Part shown: piece by piece, positions 26,062-35,281 of the stretch | How the letters are laid out: each line of letters begins with the position of its first letter | Numbering within the stretch: position 1 is the first letter of the stretch | Assembly (NCBI RefSeq): GCF_040616545.1 | Contig: NZ_CP156688.1 | Location: 1,860,001-1,924,000 of the forward strand | Direction: 5' to 3' | DNA length: 64,000 nucleotides | From: Akkermansia muciniphila | GTDB lineage: Bacteria; Verrucomicrobiota; Verrucomicrobiia; Verrucomicrobiales; Akkermansiaceae | Notes under the pieces: generated by a model | The model's input: the letters and a program-made list of their open reading frames with translations, nothing else | The model's database searches: none | Told to the model about the DNA's origin: nothing | Translations under genes and position numbers: made by a program

Positions 26062-27248
26062 CTTTTTATGTTTCCATAGCATCTGTCCTGCTCCTGCTGG
26101 CCCTGGCTGTGGTCTGCGTGGATGCCTGGCGCTTCATGGGAACGCTGGCGGGCCGCGTGCGCATCGGGCGCTGGCAGGACCGGCGCGCGTGGCAGGAGGC
26201 CCTTGCCCGGACGGCCTTGTCATGGACGCGGCGCATGCCCGCCGTGCCCAGGAAGGACCAGGGCAGGCGCATCCTGTGGGAAATGGTGCGCGGAACGTAT
26301 GCGGATACCGCCATCCAGGGATGGCAGGCGGCAGGACTTTTCCTGGGCCTGAATGCCTATGCCGCGGACAGGGGGGATAAGGCGTTGAAAGAAACGCTGT
26401 GCCGCAGGCTGGAAGAACATGAACTGGTGAAAAATTATCTGGAGGCCCCGGATCCGGAACGGTGGGAAGTAGACCGCCTGCTGCTGGATTACGCCGTTCT
26501 GGAAGCCGGCTGCCGCGGGGCGGAGCAGGTGGCGGAGGCTTCCGCCGCGCTGCTGGAATCCCTCCGGACGGAGGCGGGAACCCTGGCCTACAGGCGCAGG
26601 CAGCCCGGCATGCGTTACGTGGATACCATCGGCCTGGCGTGTCCGCTGGCCGCCGCCTGCGCGGCGCGTACGGGGAATGAGGAATACTGGAACCTGGCGG
26701 TGAGGCAGGTGGAGGAATATGATGTGGCCCTGCTGCCGGATTCCTCCTTCCCGGCCCACGGGTTTGAGATGGAGCGCGGCTACCCGCTGGGGCTGTATGA
26801 CTGGTCCCGCGGCATCGGATGGTATGCGCTGGGCCTGTGTGAGCTGTACCGCCTGATGACCCTGCACGGCAGGCCGGAGGCGGAAGGAATGGCGCGGCGC
26901 ATTCTGTCCCTGGCGGAAGAACTGCTTCCCCTGCAGAAAAAGAACGGCGGCTTCGGCTGGATGGCCGCCAGGCCGGAATCCGTCTTTGAATCCTCCGGAA
27001 CGGCCCTGCTGGGCCTGCTGCTGCTGACGGCCTTCCGCATCTCCGGGGAAGAGCGTTTTCTGGAAGCCGCATTCCGTGCGGAAAAAGCGCTGATGGGGGT
27101 GACGCGCCGCAACGGGGTGCTGGACATGTGCCAGGGGGACACCAAGGGAATAGGCATGTATTCCGACGTGTGGAATCTGATGCCCTTTGCCCAGGGAATG
27201 GCCTTGCGGCTGGGCGTGGAACTGAACCGGGAGGAACGCGGGGCATGA
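26058..27248 (+). CDS. Membrane-anchored GH88/GH105-like glycoside hydrolase
   Basis: 396 residues. An N-terminal helix (VSIASVLLLLALAVVCVDAW) anchors it in the membrane. The rest resembles the (alpha/alpha)6-barrel unsaturated-uronyl hydrolases: GWQAAGLFLGLNAYA, MRYVDTIGLACPLAAACA, GLYDWSRGIGWYALGLCELY, and MYSDVWNLMPFAQGMAL. Family members remove unsaturated uronic acids left by lyases. Inside a synthesis locus it might trim or release the polymer, or it may have lost activity. Overlaps at both ends place it firmly in the operon. Confidence 0.72.
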   Translation: MTFYVSIASVLLLLALAVVCVDAWRFMGTLAGRVRIGRWQDRRAWQEALARTALSWTRRMPAVPRKDQGRRILWEMVRGTYADTAIQGWQAAGLFLGLNAYAADRGDKALKETLCRRLEEHELVKNYLEAPDPERWEVDRLLLDYAVLEAGCRGAEQVAEASAALLESLRTEAGTLAYRRRQPGMRYVDTIGLACPLAAACAARTGNEEYWNLAVRQVEEYDVALLPDSSFPAHGFEMERGYPLGLYDWSRGIGWYALGLCELYRLMTLHGRPEAEGMARRILSLAEELLPLQKKNGGFGWMAARPESVFESSGTALLGLLLLTAFRISGEERFLEAAFRAEKALMGVTRRNGVLDMCQGDTKGIGMYSDVWNLMPFAQGMALRLGVELNREERGA

Positions 27249-28759
27249 GGACGCTGAACTCCGGCAAGAATTTTCTGGTGACCATCAGCCTGATGGTCAC
27301 GATGACCCTGCTGGGCTTTGTGACGCGCAAGCTGTTCGTCAATGAGATCGGGGTGGAGTACCTGGGCCTCAACGGCTTGCTGACCAACATCCTGGCCGCT
27401 GTCACGCTGCTGGAATCCGGCTTTGGAACCAGCGTGGTTTTCCACCTTTACAAGCCGCTGGCGGAGAATGACCAGCCGCGGATTCTGGCCCTGCTGCAAT
27501 TTTACCGCAAGGTGTACCGCATCATTGCCGCCGCCGTGCTTGTCCTGTGCCTGGGCCTGTACCCGTTCCTGGGTTGCTTCATCAAGGACGAGGGGCACCT
27601 GGACTACCTGACGCTGGTGTATTTCATCTTCGTCTTCAACTCCATCCTGCCGTACCTGACGGCGTACAAGAATTCCCTGATCAATGCGGACCAGAAGAAC
27701 TACAGGCTGGGGACCATCAACTTCGTGTACCAGGTGGGACTGAACCTGTCCAAGCTGGCCATCCTGTACTATACGGCCAACTACGTGCTGTACCTGGTGG
27801 TGGAATCCCTGTTCCTGGCGGGGTTCAACGTGGCCATGGTGCGCAAGGTGGACGCCCTGTACCCCTACGTGAAGAGCAGGATGGCGTATGCGCTGGACGC
27901 CGTGACGAAAAGCCAGATTGTGGTCAACGTCAAGGCGCTGTTCCTGCACAGCGTGGGCGGGTACTTCATGCACTCCACCAGCAACATCGTCATCTCCAGC
28001 TTCGTGGGGCTGGCGGCGGTGGGCTTCTATTCCAACTACATGCTGGTGGTGGGTACCATCTCCACCTTCATCATGCAGGTGATCAACAGCATGGCGGAAA
28101 GCGTGGGAAACCTGATTGCCAGTGAGGACAGGGGCCATGTGTATGAAATTTTCAGAAGGGTCTTCCTGATCAACTTCCTGATTTGCGGGGTGGCCTCCAT
28201 CGTTCTGCTGAACACGCTGAACCCGTTCATCTCCTGGTGGCTGGGACCGGACTACATCTTGTCCGGCGCGTGCTCCTTCGTCATCATCCTGAACTTCTTC
28301 GTGGTGGGCATGCGGCGCTCCGCCATGGTGTTCAAGACCAAGGCGGGCATCTTCCACCAGGACCGCTACTCCCCCCTTCTCCAGGGCGTGATCAACGTTA
28401 TCCTGTCCGTCACGCTGGTGCAGTGGTGGGGCATTGCGGGCGTGTTGCTGGCGGCGACGCTCAGCCTTCTTTCCATCGGCGTCTGGCAATTCCCCCGCTT
28501 GGTGTACAAGCATGTGTTCCACCAGCCGCTGAGGCGGTACTTCATCACGTACGGATGGTACCTGCTGCTGGCGGCGGCGGGGTATGTGCTGACGTACCCT
28601 CTCTGTTCCCGTTCCTATTTTTCCTCCCCCCTGGCCGATCTGTTCCTGTGGGGGGGCATTTCCGTTGCCGTTCCGCTGGGGCTGTACGTCCTTCTCCTGT
28701 TCCGGACGGGGCCCTTCCGCGGCCTGATGGGCCACATGCGCACGCTGGTATGCAGATGA
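27245..28759 (+). CDS. Wzx-type lipid-linked oligosaccharide flippase
   Basis: 504 residues from ATG 27245, with 12-14 membrane helices along the whole length. It belongs to the MOP/polysaccharide transporter group: GKNFLVTISLMVTMTLLGFVTRKLFVNEIGVEYLGLNGLLTN near the start is characteristic. It would flip undecaprenyl-linked repeat units from the cytoplasmic to the periplasmic face, feeding the EpsG-like polymerase. ATGA overlaps join it to genes on both sides. Confidence 0.88.
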   Translation: MRTLNSGKNFLVTISLMVTMTLLGFVTRKLFVNEIGVEYLGLNGLLTNILAAVTLLESGFGTSVVFHLYKPLAENDQPRILALLQFYRKVYRIIAAAVLVLCLGLYPFLGCFIKDEGHLDYLTLVYFIFVFNSILPYLTAYKNSLINADQKNYRLGTINFVYQVGLNLSKLAILYYTANYVLYLVVESLFLAGFNVAMVRKVDALYPYVKSRMAYALDAVTKSQIVVNVKALFLHSVGGYFMHSTSNIVISSFVGLAAVGFYSNYMLVVGTISTFIMQVINSMAESVGNLIASEDRGHVYEIFRRVFLINFLICGVASIVLLNTLNPFISWWLGPDYILSGACSFVIILNFFVVGMRRSAMVFKTKAGIFHQDRYSPLLQGVINVILSVTLVQWWGIAGVLLAATLSLLSIGVWQFPRLVYKHVFHQPLRRYFITYGWYLLLAAAGYVLTYPLCSRSYFSSPLADLFLWGGISVAVPLGLYVLLLFRTGPFRGLMGHMRTLVCR

Positions 28760-29943
28760 AACGTATCTTTATAGCTATTCAGTACATGGAGCTGGGGGGA
28801 GCGGAACGCGCCCTCCTGGGGCTGCTGGACGCGCTGGACGCCTCCCGCTTCCAGGTGGACCTGTTCGTTTACCGCCATTCCGGGGAGCTGATGCCGCTGA
28901 TTCCGTCCAAGGTGAACCTGCTGCCGGAGCTGCCCGCCTACCGCGCCATTTCCCGGCCTCTGAAAGATATTCTGCTGGAAGGGAAGCTGGGCATTGCCGG
29001 AGCGCGCCTGTGGGCCAAATGGCGCTCCGCAAGGTTTGGAAAGCGGCTGGACGGCCCGGAAAACTACGCCGTCTTTGACGATGCGGCGGCGGCGGTCTCC
29101 CCCTTCCTCCCCTCCCTGAAGAAGCTGGGCGTGTACGATCTTGCCATCAGCTTCCTGACGCCCCACCGCATCGTTCGGGACAAGGTGCGCGCCCGCAGGA
29201 AAATAGCCTGGATTCATACGGACTACTCTTCCATAGGCATCAATGTGGAACGGGAACTTCCGGTGTGGCGCGCTTATGACCACATCATCTCCATCTCCCC
29301 GCAGGCGGGAAGGGGCTTCCTGTCCCGCTTCCCGGAGCTGGAAGGCAGGCTGGTGCAGATGGAAAACATCGTTTCCCCGGAAGCGGTGCGGGAGCAGGCG
29401 GCGCTGGAGGACGTCTCCGGCGTGATGGGCGGCTCCCCCTGCCTGTGCACCGTGGGAAGGTTTTCCCATGCCAAGGGGATGGACCGCGCCGTCAGGCTGG
29501 CCGCGCGCCTTGTGGGCCTGGGCATGGAGCGGCTCCGCTGGCATCTCATCGGCTACGGGGATGAAGCGTCCCTGCGCCGGGAAATAAGAGACTGCGGCAT
29601 GGAGGAGCACGTCATCATTCTGGGGAAGAAGGCCAATCCCTACCCGTATATGGCTGCCTGCGACCTGTACGTCCAGCCGTCCCGGTATGAAGGAAAGGCC
29701 GTGGCGGTGAGGGAGGCGCAGATTCTGGGGCGCCCCGTGGCGGTCACCCGGTTCCCGACCTCTGCCGGGCATCTGGAAGACGGCGTGGACGGCCTGATTA
29801 TTCCGAATGAGGAGGAGGGCGCCGCCGTGGAGCTGTTCCGCCTGCTGAACGACGCCGCGCGTCTGGAAAGCCTCTCTGCGGAATGCCGCAGGAGGGACTA
29901 CGGCAACCGTGATGAAATCCTGAAACTGGAGGAATTGATCTGA
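28756..29943 (+). CDS. Family 4 glycosyltransferase
   Basis: 395 residues from ATG 28756, chosen because it overlaps the upstream TGA as elsewhere in the locus; ATG 28750 is two codons earlier. GT-B enzyme: IFIAIQYMELGGAERALLGLL at the N-terminus, KIAWIHTDYSSIGIN, LCTVGRFSHAKGMDRAVRLAARL, and LYVQPSRYEGKAVAVREAQILGRPVAVT with the donor-site Glu residues. Sugar specificity is unknown. Confidence 0.88.
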   Translation: MKRIFIAIQYMELGGAERALLGLLDALDASRFQVDLFVYRHSGELMPLIPSKVNLLPELPAYRAISRPLKDILLEGKLGIAGARLWAKWRSARFGKRLDGPENYAVFDDAAAAVSPFLPSLKKLGVYDLAISFLTPHRIVRDKVRARRKIAWIHTDYSSIGINVERELPVWRAYDHIISISPQAGRGFLSRFPELEGRLVQMENIVSPEAVREQAALEDVSGVMGGSPCLCTVGRFSHAKGMDRAVRLAARLVGLGMERLRWHLIGYGDEASLRREIRDCGMEEHVIILGKKANPYPYMAACDLYVQPSRYEGKAVAVREAQILGRPVAVTRFPTSAGHLEDGVDGLIIPNEEEGAAVELFRLLNDAARLESLSAECRRRDYGNRDEILKLEELI

Positions 29944-29944
29944 C

Positions 29945-31060
29945 ATGGGAAGACGCCTGCTGTACATCACCAATGGAATTGCCGGAGCGGGAGGGCTGGA
30001 GCGCGTGCTCTCCGTCCGCACACGCCTGCTTGCGGAAAAATACGGGGATGAAATCCACGTGCTGACGCTGAACGAAGAGGGCAGGGAGCCCTTTTACGAC
30101 TTTTTCCCGGGCATTCGCCTTCATGACGTGCGCATGCAGGGCGGCCCCGCCGCCCGTTTGACGGCCTGGGCGCGCGGAATCAGGGAGGCGGTGCGCAAGG
30201 TACGCCCGGACGTGATAGCCGTCTGTGACGACGGGTTCAAGGGATTCTGGATTCCCTTTCTGGTGAAGGGGTTCCGGTGCCCGGTGGTTTATGAACGCCA
30301 TGTGTCCCGGCTGATTCAGGCGGAAGGGAAGAAATTCCCGGTCCTCATGGGTGTGGAATTTGCCGCCATGCGCCTGCTGGGGGGAATGTTCTCCCGCTTT
30401 GTGGTGCTCACCCCCGGAAACAGGGAGGAATGGCCCATGGACAATGTGGAGGTGATTCCCAATCCGCTGCCGTTTTATCCGGATGTTCCTTCTTCCGGGC
30501 AGGAAAGGCGGGTGATTGCCGTCGGCAAGATTTCTCCCCAGAAAAATTATGGGGCGCTGCTCCGTGCATGGAAGGAAGTACACGGAAAATTCCCGGATTG
30601 GAAACTGGATTTGTTCGGAGCGGAAAAGGACGGAGGAGAACTGAGAAAAGAAATACGGGCCGCAGGGCTGGAAGGGTGCTTCCTGCTGCATCCGCCCACG
30701 CGGGAAATCATGCGGGAGTACCTGGCCTCTTCCATCTGTGCGATGTCTTCCCGCTATGAAGGATTCGGCATGATGCTGGCGGAGGCGATGGCGTGCGGCG
30801 TGCCGTGCGTGGCCTTTGACTGCCCCCGCGGTCCCGGGGACATTATCCGCCACGGGGAGGACGGCCTGCTGGCGGAAGCGGGGAACGTTCCGGAACTGGC
30901 CTCCGCGCTGGAACGCCTGATGGGGGATGACGCGTTGCGCGCCTCCATGGCCGCGAAGACGCGGGAGAATGTGAAGCGCTACGCGGCGGAGACGGTGGCG
31001 GCCCGGTGGGATGCCCTGTTCACCCGCGTGCTGGAAGAAAAGAAGGGAGGCCGTTCATGA
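29945..31060 (+). CDS. Family 4 glycosyltransferase
   Basis: 371 residues. RLLYITNGIAGAGGLERVLSVRTRLLA begins the N-terminal domain. The donor domain begins RVIAVGKISPQKNYGALLRAWKEV and contains AMSSRYEGFGMMLAEAMACGVPCVAFDCPRGPGDII. That last stretch is typical of GT4 enzymes transferring hexoses or N-acetylhexosamines. It is very similar to the corresponding region of the gene at 34108, so the two are paralogues. It starts one base after the previous stop. Confidence 0.88.
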   Translation: MGRRLLYITNGIAGAGGLERVLSVRTRLLAEKYGDEIHVLTLNEEGREPFYDFFPGIRLHDVRMQGGPAARLTAWARGIREAVRKVRPDVIAVCDDGFKGFWIPFLVKGFRCPVVYERHVSRLIQAEGKKFPVLMGVEFAAMRLLGGMFSRFVVLTPGNREEWPMDNVEVIPNPLPFYPDVPSSGQERRVIAVGKISPQKNYGALLRAWKEVHGKFPDWKLDLFGAEKDGGELRKEIRAAGLEGCFLLHPPTREIMREYLASSICAMSSRYEGFGMMLAEAMACGVPCVAFDCPRGPGDIIRHGEDGLLAEAGNVPELASALERLMGDDALRASMAAKTRENVKRYAAETVAARWDALFTRVLEEKKGGRS

Positions 31061-32097
31061 TTTCCGTCATTGTTCCCGTTTATAATGCGGAGGCCTACCT
31101 GTCCCGCTGCATGGAAAGCATTCTGAACCAGACGTACCGGAACATCCAGGTGATCTGCGTGAATGACGGCTCCACGGACGGCACCGGGGGGATGCTGGAA
31201 GAATTGGCCCGCAGGGATGACCGTGTGAAGGTGGTTTGCCGCACGAACTCCGGGCTTTCCGCCTCCCGCAATGCCGGGCTGGAACTGGCGGAGGGGGAAT
31301 ATGTGATGTTTGTGGACGCGGACGACTGGCTGGACGGGCATGCGTGCGCGGACGCCGTGGAAGCCATGGAGCGGCGGGAAGCGGACATCGTCTTCTGGAG
31401 CTATGCCAGGGAATATGAAACGGCTTCCTCCCCGGTGCGGTTCTGGCCGGAGGAACGGGTATTTGAAGGGGAAGCCATGGTCTGGCTGAGGAACAGGCTT
31501 CTGGGGCCGGACGGGGCCGAACTGGCTTGTCCGGAACGGCTGGATTCCTACGGCACGGCCTGGGGCAAGCTTTACAGGCGCGCCCTGTTCCGGGAGGGGA
31601 AGGCGTCCTTTGTGGATACGGCCCTCATCGGCTCCGCGGAAGACGTGCTATGCAACCTTTCCCTGTTTGGCGCGGCCCGCAGGGCGGTGTATATCCCCAC
31701 CACCTTCTACCATTACAGGAAGACGGCGGCGGGAGCCCTGACCAAGCGGTACAAGCCTGCTCTGACCATCCAGTGGGAGGAACTCTTCCGGAGGATGGTC
31801 CGGCATGTGCAGGAAAACGGGGCCTCTCCGGAGGCTGAACGCGCGTTGCGGAACCGCAGGGCCGTTTCCCTCATTTTCCTGGGCCTGAACATCTGCGACG
31901 CCCCGGGGTCCGCCCTGGTGAAATGCGGCATGCTCCGTACCCTCCTGAAACGGGACTGGTGCCGGGCGGCGGTGAAAAGCCTGCCCCTGGCCCCCCTGCC
32001 GCCGCACTGGAAGGTGTTTTTCCTGAACGCGAAACTGGGCTTTGTGCCCGGTTTGTACCTGCTTCTCGCAGCCATTAAACGAATCCTGGCAAAATGA
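31057..32097 (+). CDS. Family 2 glycosyltransferase
   Basis: 346 residues from ATG 31057, preceded by GGAGG at 31046-31050 and overlapping the upstream stop. GT-A motifs: ISVIVPVYNAEAYLSRCMESILNQTY, CVNDGSTDGTGGMLEELA, SASRNAGLELAEGEYVMFVDADDWLDG, and SAEDVLCNLSLFGAARRA. The C-terminus ends in a basic amphipathic region that may touch the membrane. Acceptor and donor are unknown. Confidence 0.88.
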   Translation: MISVIVPVYNAEAYLSRCMESILNQTYRNIQVICVNDGSTDGTGGMLEELARRDDRVKVVCRTNSGLSASRNAGLELAEGEYVMFVDADDWLDGHACADAVEAMERREADIVFWSYAREYETASSPVRFWPEERVFEGEAMVWLRNRLLGPDGAELACPERLDSYGTAWGKLYRRALFREGKASFVDTALIGSAEDVLCNLSLFGAARRAVYIPTTFYHYRKTAAGALTKRYKPALTIQWEELFRRMVRHVQENGASPEAERALRNRRAVSLIFLGLNICDAPGSALVKCGMLRTLLKRDWCRAAVKSLPLAPLPPHWKVFFLNAKLGFVPGLYLLLAAIKRILAK

Positions 32098-33212
32098 ATC
32101 CTCAACGTGTGCTCATGGTATTCACCATTATGAACCGCGGCGGCGCGGAAACGATGGTGATGAATTATTACCGCCATATCGACCGCAGCAGGCTCCAGTT
32201 TGACTTTCTGGTGCACCGGGAGGCTCCCGGCATTTATGAAGAGGAGATACGGAGCCTGGGCGGCAGGATTTACAGGCTGCCCCCCATTACCCTGTCCGGC
32301 CTGGCGGAGTACCGGAAGAAGGTGGCGGAGTTTTTTGACGCGCACCCGGAATACAGGCTGGTGCACGGCCATTGTTCCGAGCTGGGCTACTGGGTATACC
32401 GGGAAGCGGCGGCGCGGAAGCTCCCCTTCATTGCGGCGCATGCCCACAGCTCCCCGCTGGGGGTGGACAGGAACTCGCTCCAGCGGTTCCTGCTGAAGCA
32501 CCTCATGCGCCCGTACCTGACGCACCGGTTCACATGCAATGAACTGTGCGGCTGCTGGCTGTTCGGGCGGCGGGGCGTGCGGGACGCCATTGTGGTGCGG
32601 AATGCCATTGATGCGGAAAAATTCAGGTACTCCCCGGAAGTGCGGGAGCAGGTGAGGAAGAAAATGGGGTGGGATGGAAAGCTGGTGGTGGGTCATACGG
32701 GCAATTTCTCTTGGCCCAAGAATCATGAATTCCTGCTGCGCGTGTTCCGCGCCCTGCTGGCCGTGCAGCCGGAATCCCTGCTGGTGCTGGTGGGAAGCGG
32801 CGGGGAAGGGGAGGAAAAGATACGGGCGGAAGCGCGGAACCCGGAGTGGGGCGGGAAAGTCCGCCTGCTGGGCGGCAGGGATGACGTGGCCGCCCTGTTG
32901 CAGGGGATGGATGTCTTTGCGTTCCCCTCCTGGTTTGAAGGCTTCGGCATTGCCATGCTGGAGGCGCAGGCCGCCGGACTGCCCGTGGTGGCCTCCGACC
33001 GGGTGCCGGAAGACGGCGCGGTGGCGCCGGGCCATGTGAACTTTCTTTCCCTCAGGGAACCCCTCGGCGCGTGGGTGGAAAAAATCCTGGAAATAACGGA
33101 CGGCTGGCGCCGCACGGACACCTCGGAAGCCGTTCGGGCGGCCGGGCTGGACATCGTCCATAACGCGGAAAAGCTTCAGGAAATTTATCTGGAACAGGGA
33201 GGTGGGGCATGA
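32094..33212 (+). CDS. Family 4 glycosyltransferase
   Basis: 372 residues. It has the EpsF-like N-terminal signature VLMVFTIMNRGGAETMVMNYYRHIDRSRLQFDFLVHR. The donor domain starts VVGHTGNFSWPKNHEFLLRVF and includes VFAFPSWFEGFGIAMLEAQAAGLPVVASD. EpsF-type enzymes elongate exopolysaccharide units, which suits the EpsG-like polymerase of this locus. ATGA overlaps on both sides. Confidence 0.88.
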   Translation: MNPQRVLMVFTIMNRGGAETMVMNYYRHIDRSRLQFDFLVHREAPGIYEEEIRSLGGRIYRLPPITLSGLAEYRKKVAEFFDAHPEYRLVHGHCSELGYWVYREAAARKLPFIAAHAHSSPLGVDRNSLQRFLLKHLMRPYLTHRFTCNELCGCWLFGRRGVRDAIVVRNAIDAEKFRYSPEVREQVRKKMGWDGKLVVGHTGNFSWPKNHEFLLRVFRALLAVQPESLLVLVGSGGEGEEKIRAEARNPEWGGKVRLLGGRDDVAALLQGMDVFAFPSWFEGFGIAMLEAQAAGLPVVASDRVPEDGAVAPGHVNFLSLREPLGAWVEKILEITDGWRRTDTSEAVRAAGLDIVHNAEKLQEIYLEQGGGA

Positions 33213-34111
33213 AGCCGCTGCTGACCGTTTTTACCCCCGCGTTCAACCGGGCGGATTGCCTGCGCCGTTGTTATGAAAGCCTGCGGAAACAGACGTGCCG
33301 TGATTTCATCTGGCTGGTGGTGGACGACGGCTCCTCCGACGGGACCGGAGACATGGTGAAGGTGTGGATGCAGGCCGGAGAACTGGAAATACAGTACCAT
33401 TACCAGGAAAACGGAGGCATGCATGCCGCTCATAATGCCGCCTATGAATTGATGGCTACAGAGCTGAATGTCTGCCTGGATTCCGATGACCGGATGCCGG
33501 AGGACGCCGTGGCCTCCATCCTGGAATTCTGGGAGCTGCACGGAAGTGACCGGGTGGCCGGAATGGCTGGGCTGGATGCGGACGCCGTCACGGGGGAACT
33601 CATCGGCACGCCGTTTGAGGAAGATGCCGGAGAAACGACGCTGAACGGATTTTACGCGGCGGGAGGGCGCGGGGACAAAAAGCTGGTATACCGGACGGCG
33701 CTGATGAAACAGCTGCCGCCTTATCCCGTCTTCCCCGGTGAAAAGTACGTGGGGCTGGGCTACAAGTACATGCTGGCGGACCGGATAGCCCCCCTGCTGA
33801 CCATGAACAAGGTGCTTTGCCTGGTGGAATACCGGGAAGACGGCTCCTCCAGGAACATGTTCCGGCAATATGTGCTGAATCCGCGGGGATTTGCCTTCCT
33901 GCGGAAGGAGGGCATGCAGTACCAGCCCACCCGGAGCAGGCGTTTCATGGAGGCCGTGCACTACGTGTCCGCCTCCCTGCTGGTCCGGAATTCCCGTTTT
34001 CTGCGGGAATCCCCCCGGCTTTTCCTGACGCTGGCAGCCGTTCCGCTAGGTGTGGCGCTGATGTGCCTGATTCTGGTAAAAAACAGAAAAGGAAAGGGGG
34101 CCGGAAAATGA
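33209..34111 (+). CDS. Family 2 glycosyltransferase with C-terminal membrane helix
   Basis: 300 residues. GT-A motifs: LTVFTPAFNRADCLRRCYESLRKQT, VVDDGSSDGTGDMVKVW and ELNVCLDSDDRMPEDAV. A C-terminal hydrophobic helix (LFLTLAAVPLGVALMCLILV) followed by Lys/Arg should fix the enzyme to the inner membrane with the catalytic part in the cytoplasm. It is somewhat different from the other GT2 proteins here. ATGA overlaps on both sides. Confidence 0.86.
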   Translation: MKPLLTVFTPAFNRADCLRRCYESLRKQTCRDFIWLVVDDGSSDGTGDMVKVWMQAGELEIQYHYQENGGMHAAHNAAYELMATELNVCLDSDDRMPEDAVASILEFWELHGSDRVAGMAGLDADAVTGELIGTPFEEDAGETTLNGFYAAGGRGDKKLVYRTALMKQLPPYPVFPGEKYVGLGYKYMLADRIAPLLTMNKVLCLVEYREDGSSRNMFRQYVLNPRGFAFLRKEGMQYQPTRSRRFMEAVHYVSASLLVRNSRFLRESPRLFLTLAAVPLGVALMCLILVKNRKGKGAGK

Positions 34112-35277
34112 AAATTGCCTACGTGCTGGATGATCTGGACGCGGCGGGCGGCATTCAGGCCGTGACGCGCGCCAAGGCGGCGGCATTGGCCGCGATTCCC
34201 GGCAATGAGGTGGTGCTGGTCACCGCCAATGATTCCCGGCAGACCGCTTCCTCCCTCCCGCAGGGTGTCAGGGTGGTTCATCTGGGCGTGAATTATTATG
34301 AGGACGACTGGAAGGGATTCCTCTACGTCCTGAAAGGCATTCTGGTCAGGCGCAGAAAGCATGCCGTGGCCTTGCGCAACGTGCTGGACGAACTGAAGCC
34401 AGACATTGTTATTTCCGTGGGACAGTCGGAAAAATTCATGATTCTGCGGCTTTCCCGCAACAGGCCCTGGAAAACGGTGCGTGAATTTCATTACTCCGGA
34501 ACGTACCGGAAAGATTACGCCCGCCTTCAGGGCGGACTGCGCGCCCGGCTGGTGGCCGCGGTTTCCGACTTTTATGAATTCGGCCTCGGCCAGGGAAGCT
34601 ATGACGCCACGGTGGTGCTCACCCGGCAGGACCGGGAGGAAAACTGGCGGGGGAAAACTGGCGTGCATGTCATCCCTAATCCGTGCATTCTGCGTCCGGA
34701 ACGGTCCGCCGCCCTGGAATGCCGCCGTGCGGCGGCCGTGGGAAGGCTTGTTCCCGTGAAGGGCTTCGACCTTCTGATTCAGGCCTGGGAAAAAGTGGCC
34801 GCGGTTCATCCGGACTGGAAACTGGACATCTGGGGGGATGGCCCGGAACGAGGTGCCCTGGAACGGCTGGTACGGGAAAAAGGACTGCAAGGCAAAGTAT
34901 TCCTGCGCGGCGTGACGGGCGATGTGCAGGGCAGGCTGCTGCAATCCTCCATGCTCGTCTTTTCCTCCCTGTTTGAAGGCTTCGGCATGGTGCTGGTGGA
35001 GGCCATGGCGTGCGGCGTACCGTGCGTGGCCTTTGAATGCCCGTGCGGCCCGCGCGACGTGATTTCCCCGGAGGTGGACGGGCTTCTGGTTCCTCCCGGA
35101 GATGTGGAACAGCTCTCCCTGGCCATCATCCGGCTGATGGAGCAGCCGGAGCTGAGGCGCAGCATGGGAGCCGCCGCCCGCGAAAAAGCGGCGCACTATG
35201 CCCTGGATGCCATTGCCGCGCGCTGGATGGACCTGTTTCGTGAATTAACTTCTACTCAACCACACCAATCTTTTTAA
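34108..35277 (+). CDS. Family 4 glycosyltransferase
   Basis: 389 residues from ATG 34108, with the GGAAAGGGGG-type purine run before it. N-terminus KIAYVLDDLDAAGGIQAVTRAKAAAL. Donor domain RAAAVGRLVPVKGFDLLIQAWEKVA and FSSLFEGFGMVLVEAMACGVPCVAFECPCGPRDVI. Paralogue of the enzyme at 29945. Donor and acceptor are unknown. Confidence 0.88.
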   Translation: MKIAYVLDDLDAAGGIQAVTRAKAAALAAIPGNEVVLVTANDSRQTASSLPQGVRVVHLGVNYYEDDWKGFLYVLKGILVRRRKHAVALRNVLDELKPDIVISVGQSEKFMILRLSRNRPWKTVREFHYSGTYRKDYARLQGGLRARLVAAVSDFYEFGLGQGSYDATVVLTRQDREENWRGKTGVHVIPNPCILRPERSAALECRRAAAVGRLVPVKGFDLLIQAWEKVAAVHPDWKLDIWGDGPERGALERLVREKGLQGKVFLRGVTGDVQGRLLQSSMLVFSSLFEGFGMVLVEAMACGVPCVAFECPCGPRDVISPEVDGLLVPPGDVEQLSLAIIRLMEQPELRRSMGAAAREKAAHYALDAIAARWMDLFRELTSTQPHQSF

Positions 35278-35281
35278 AACC

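Noticed and set aside
26780-28735. 651-codon open frame antisense to the flippase gene
   Set aside because: Overlaps a convincing membrane protein gene and has His/Gln/Asp-biased composition typical of antisense shadows.
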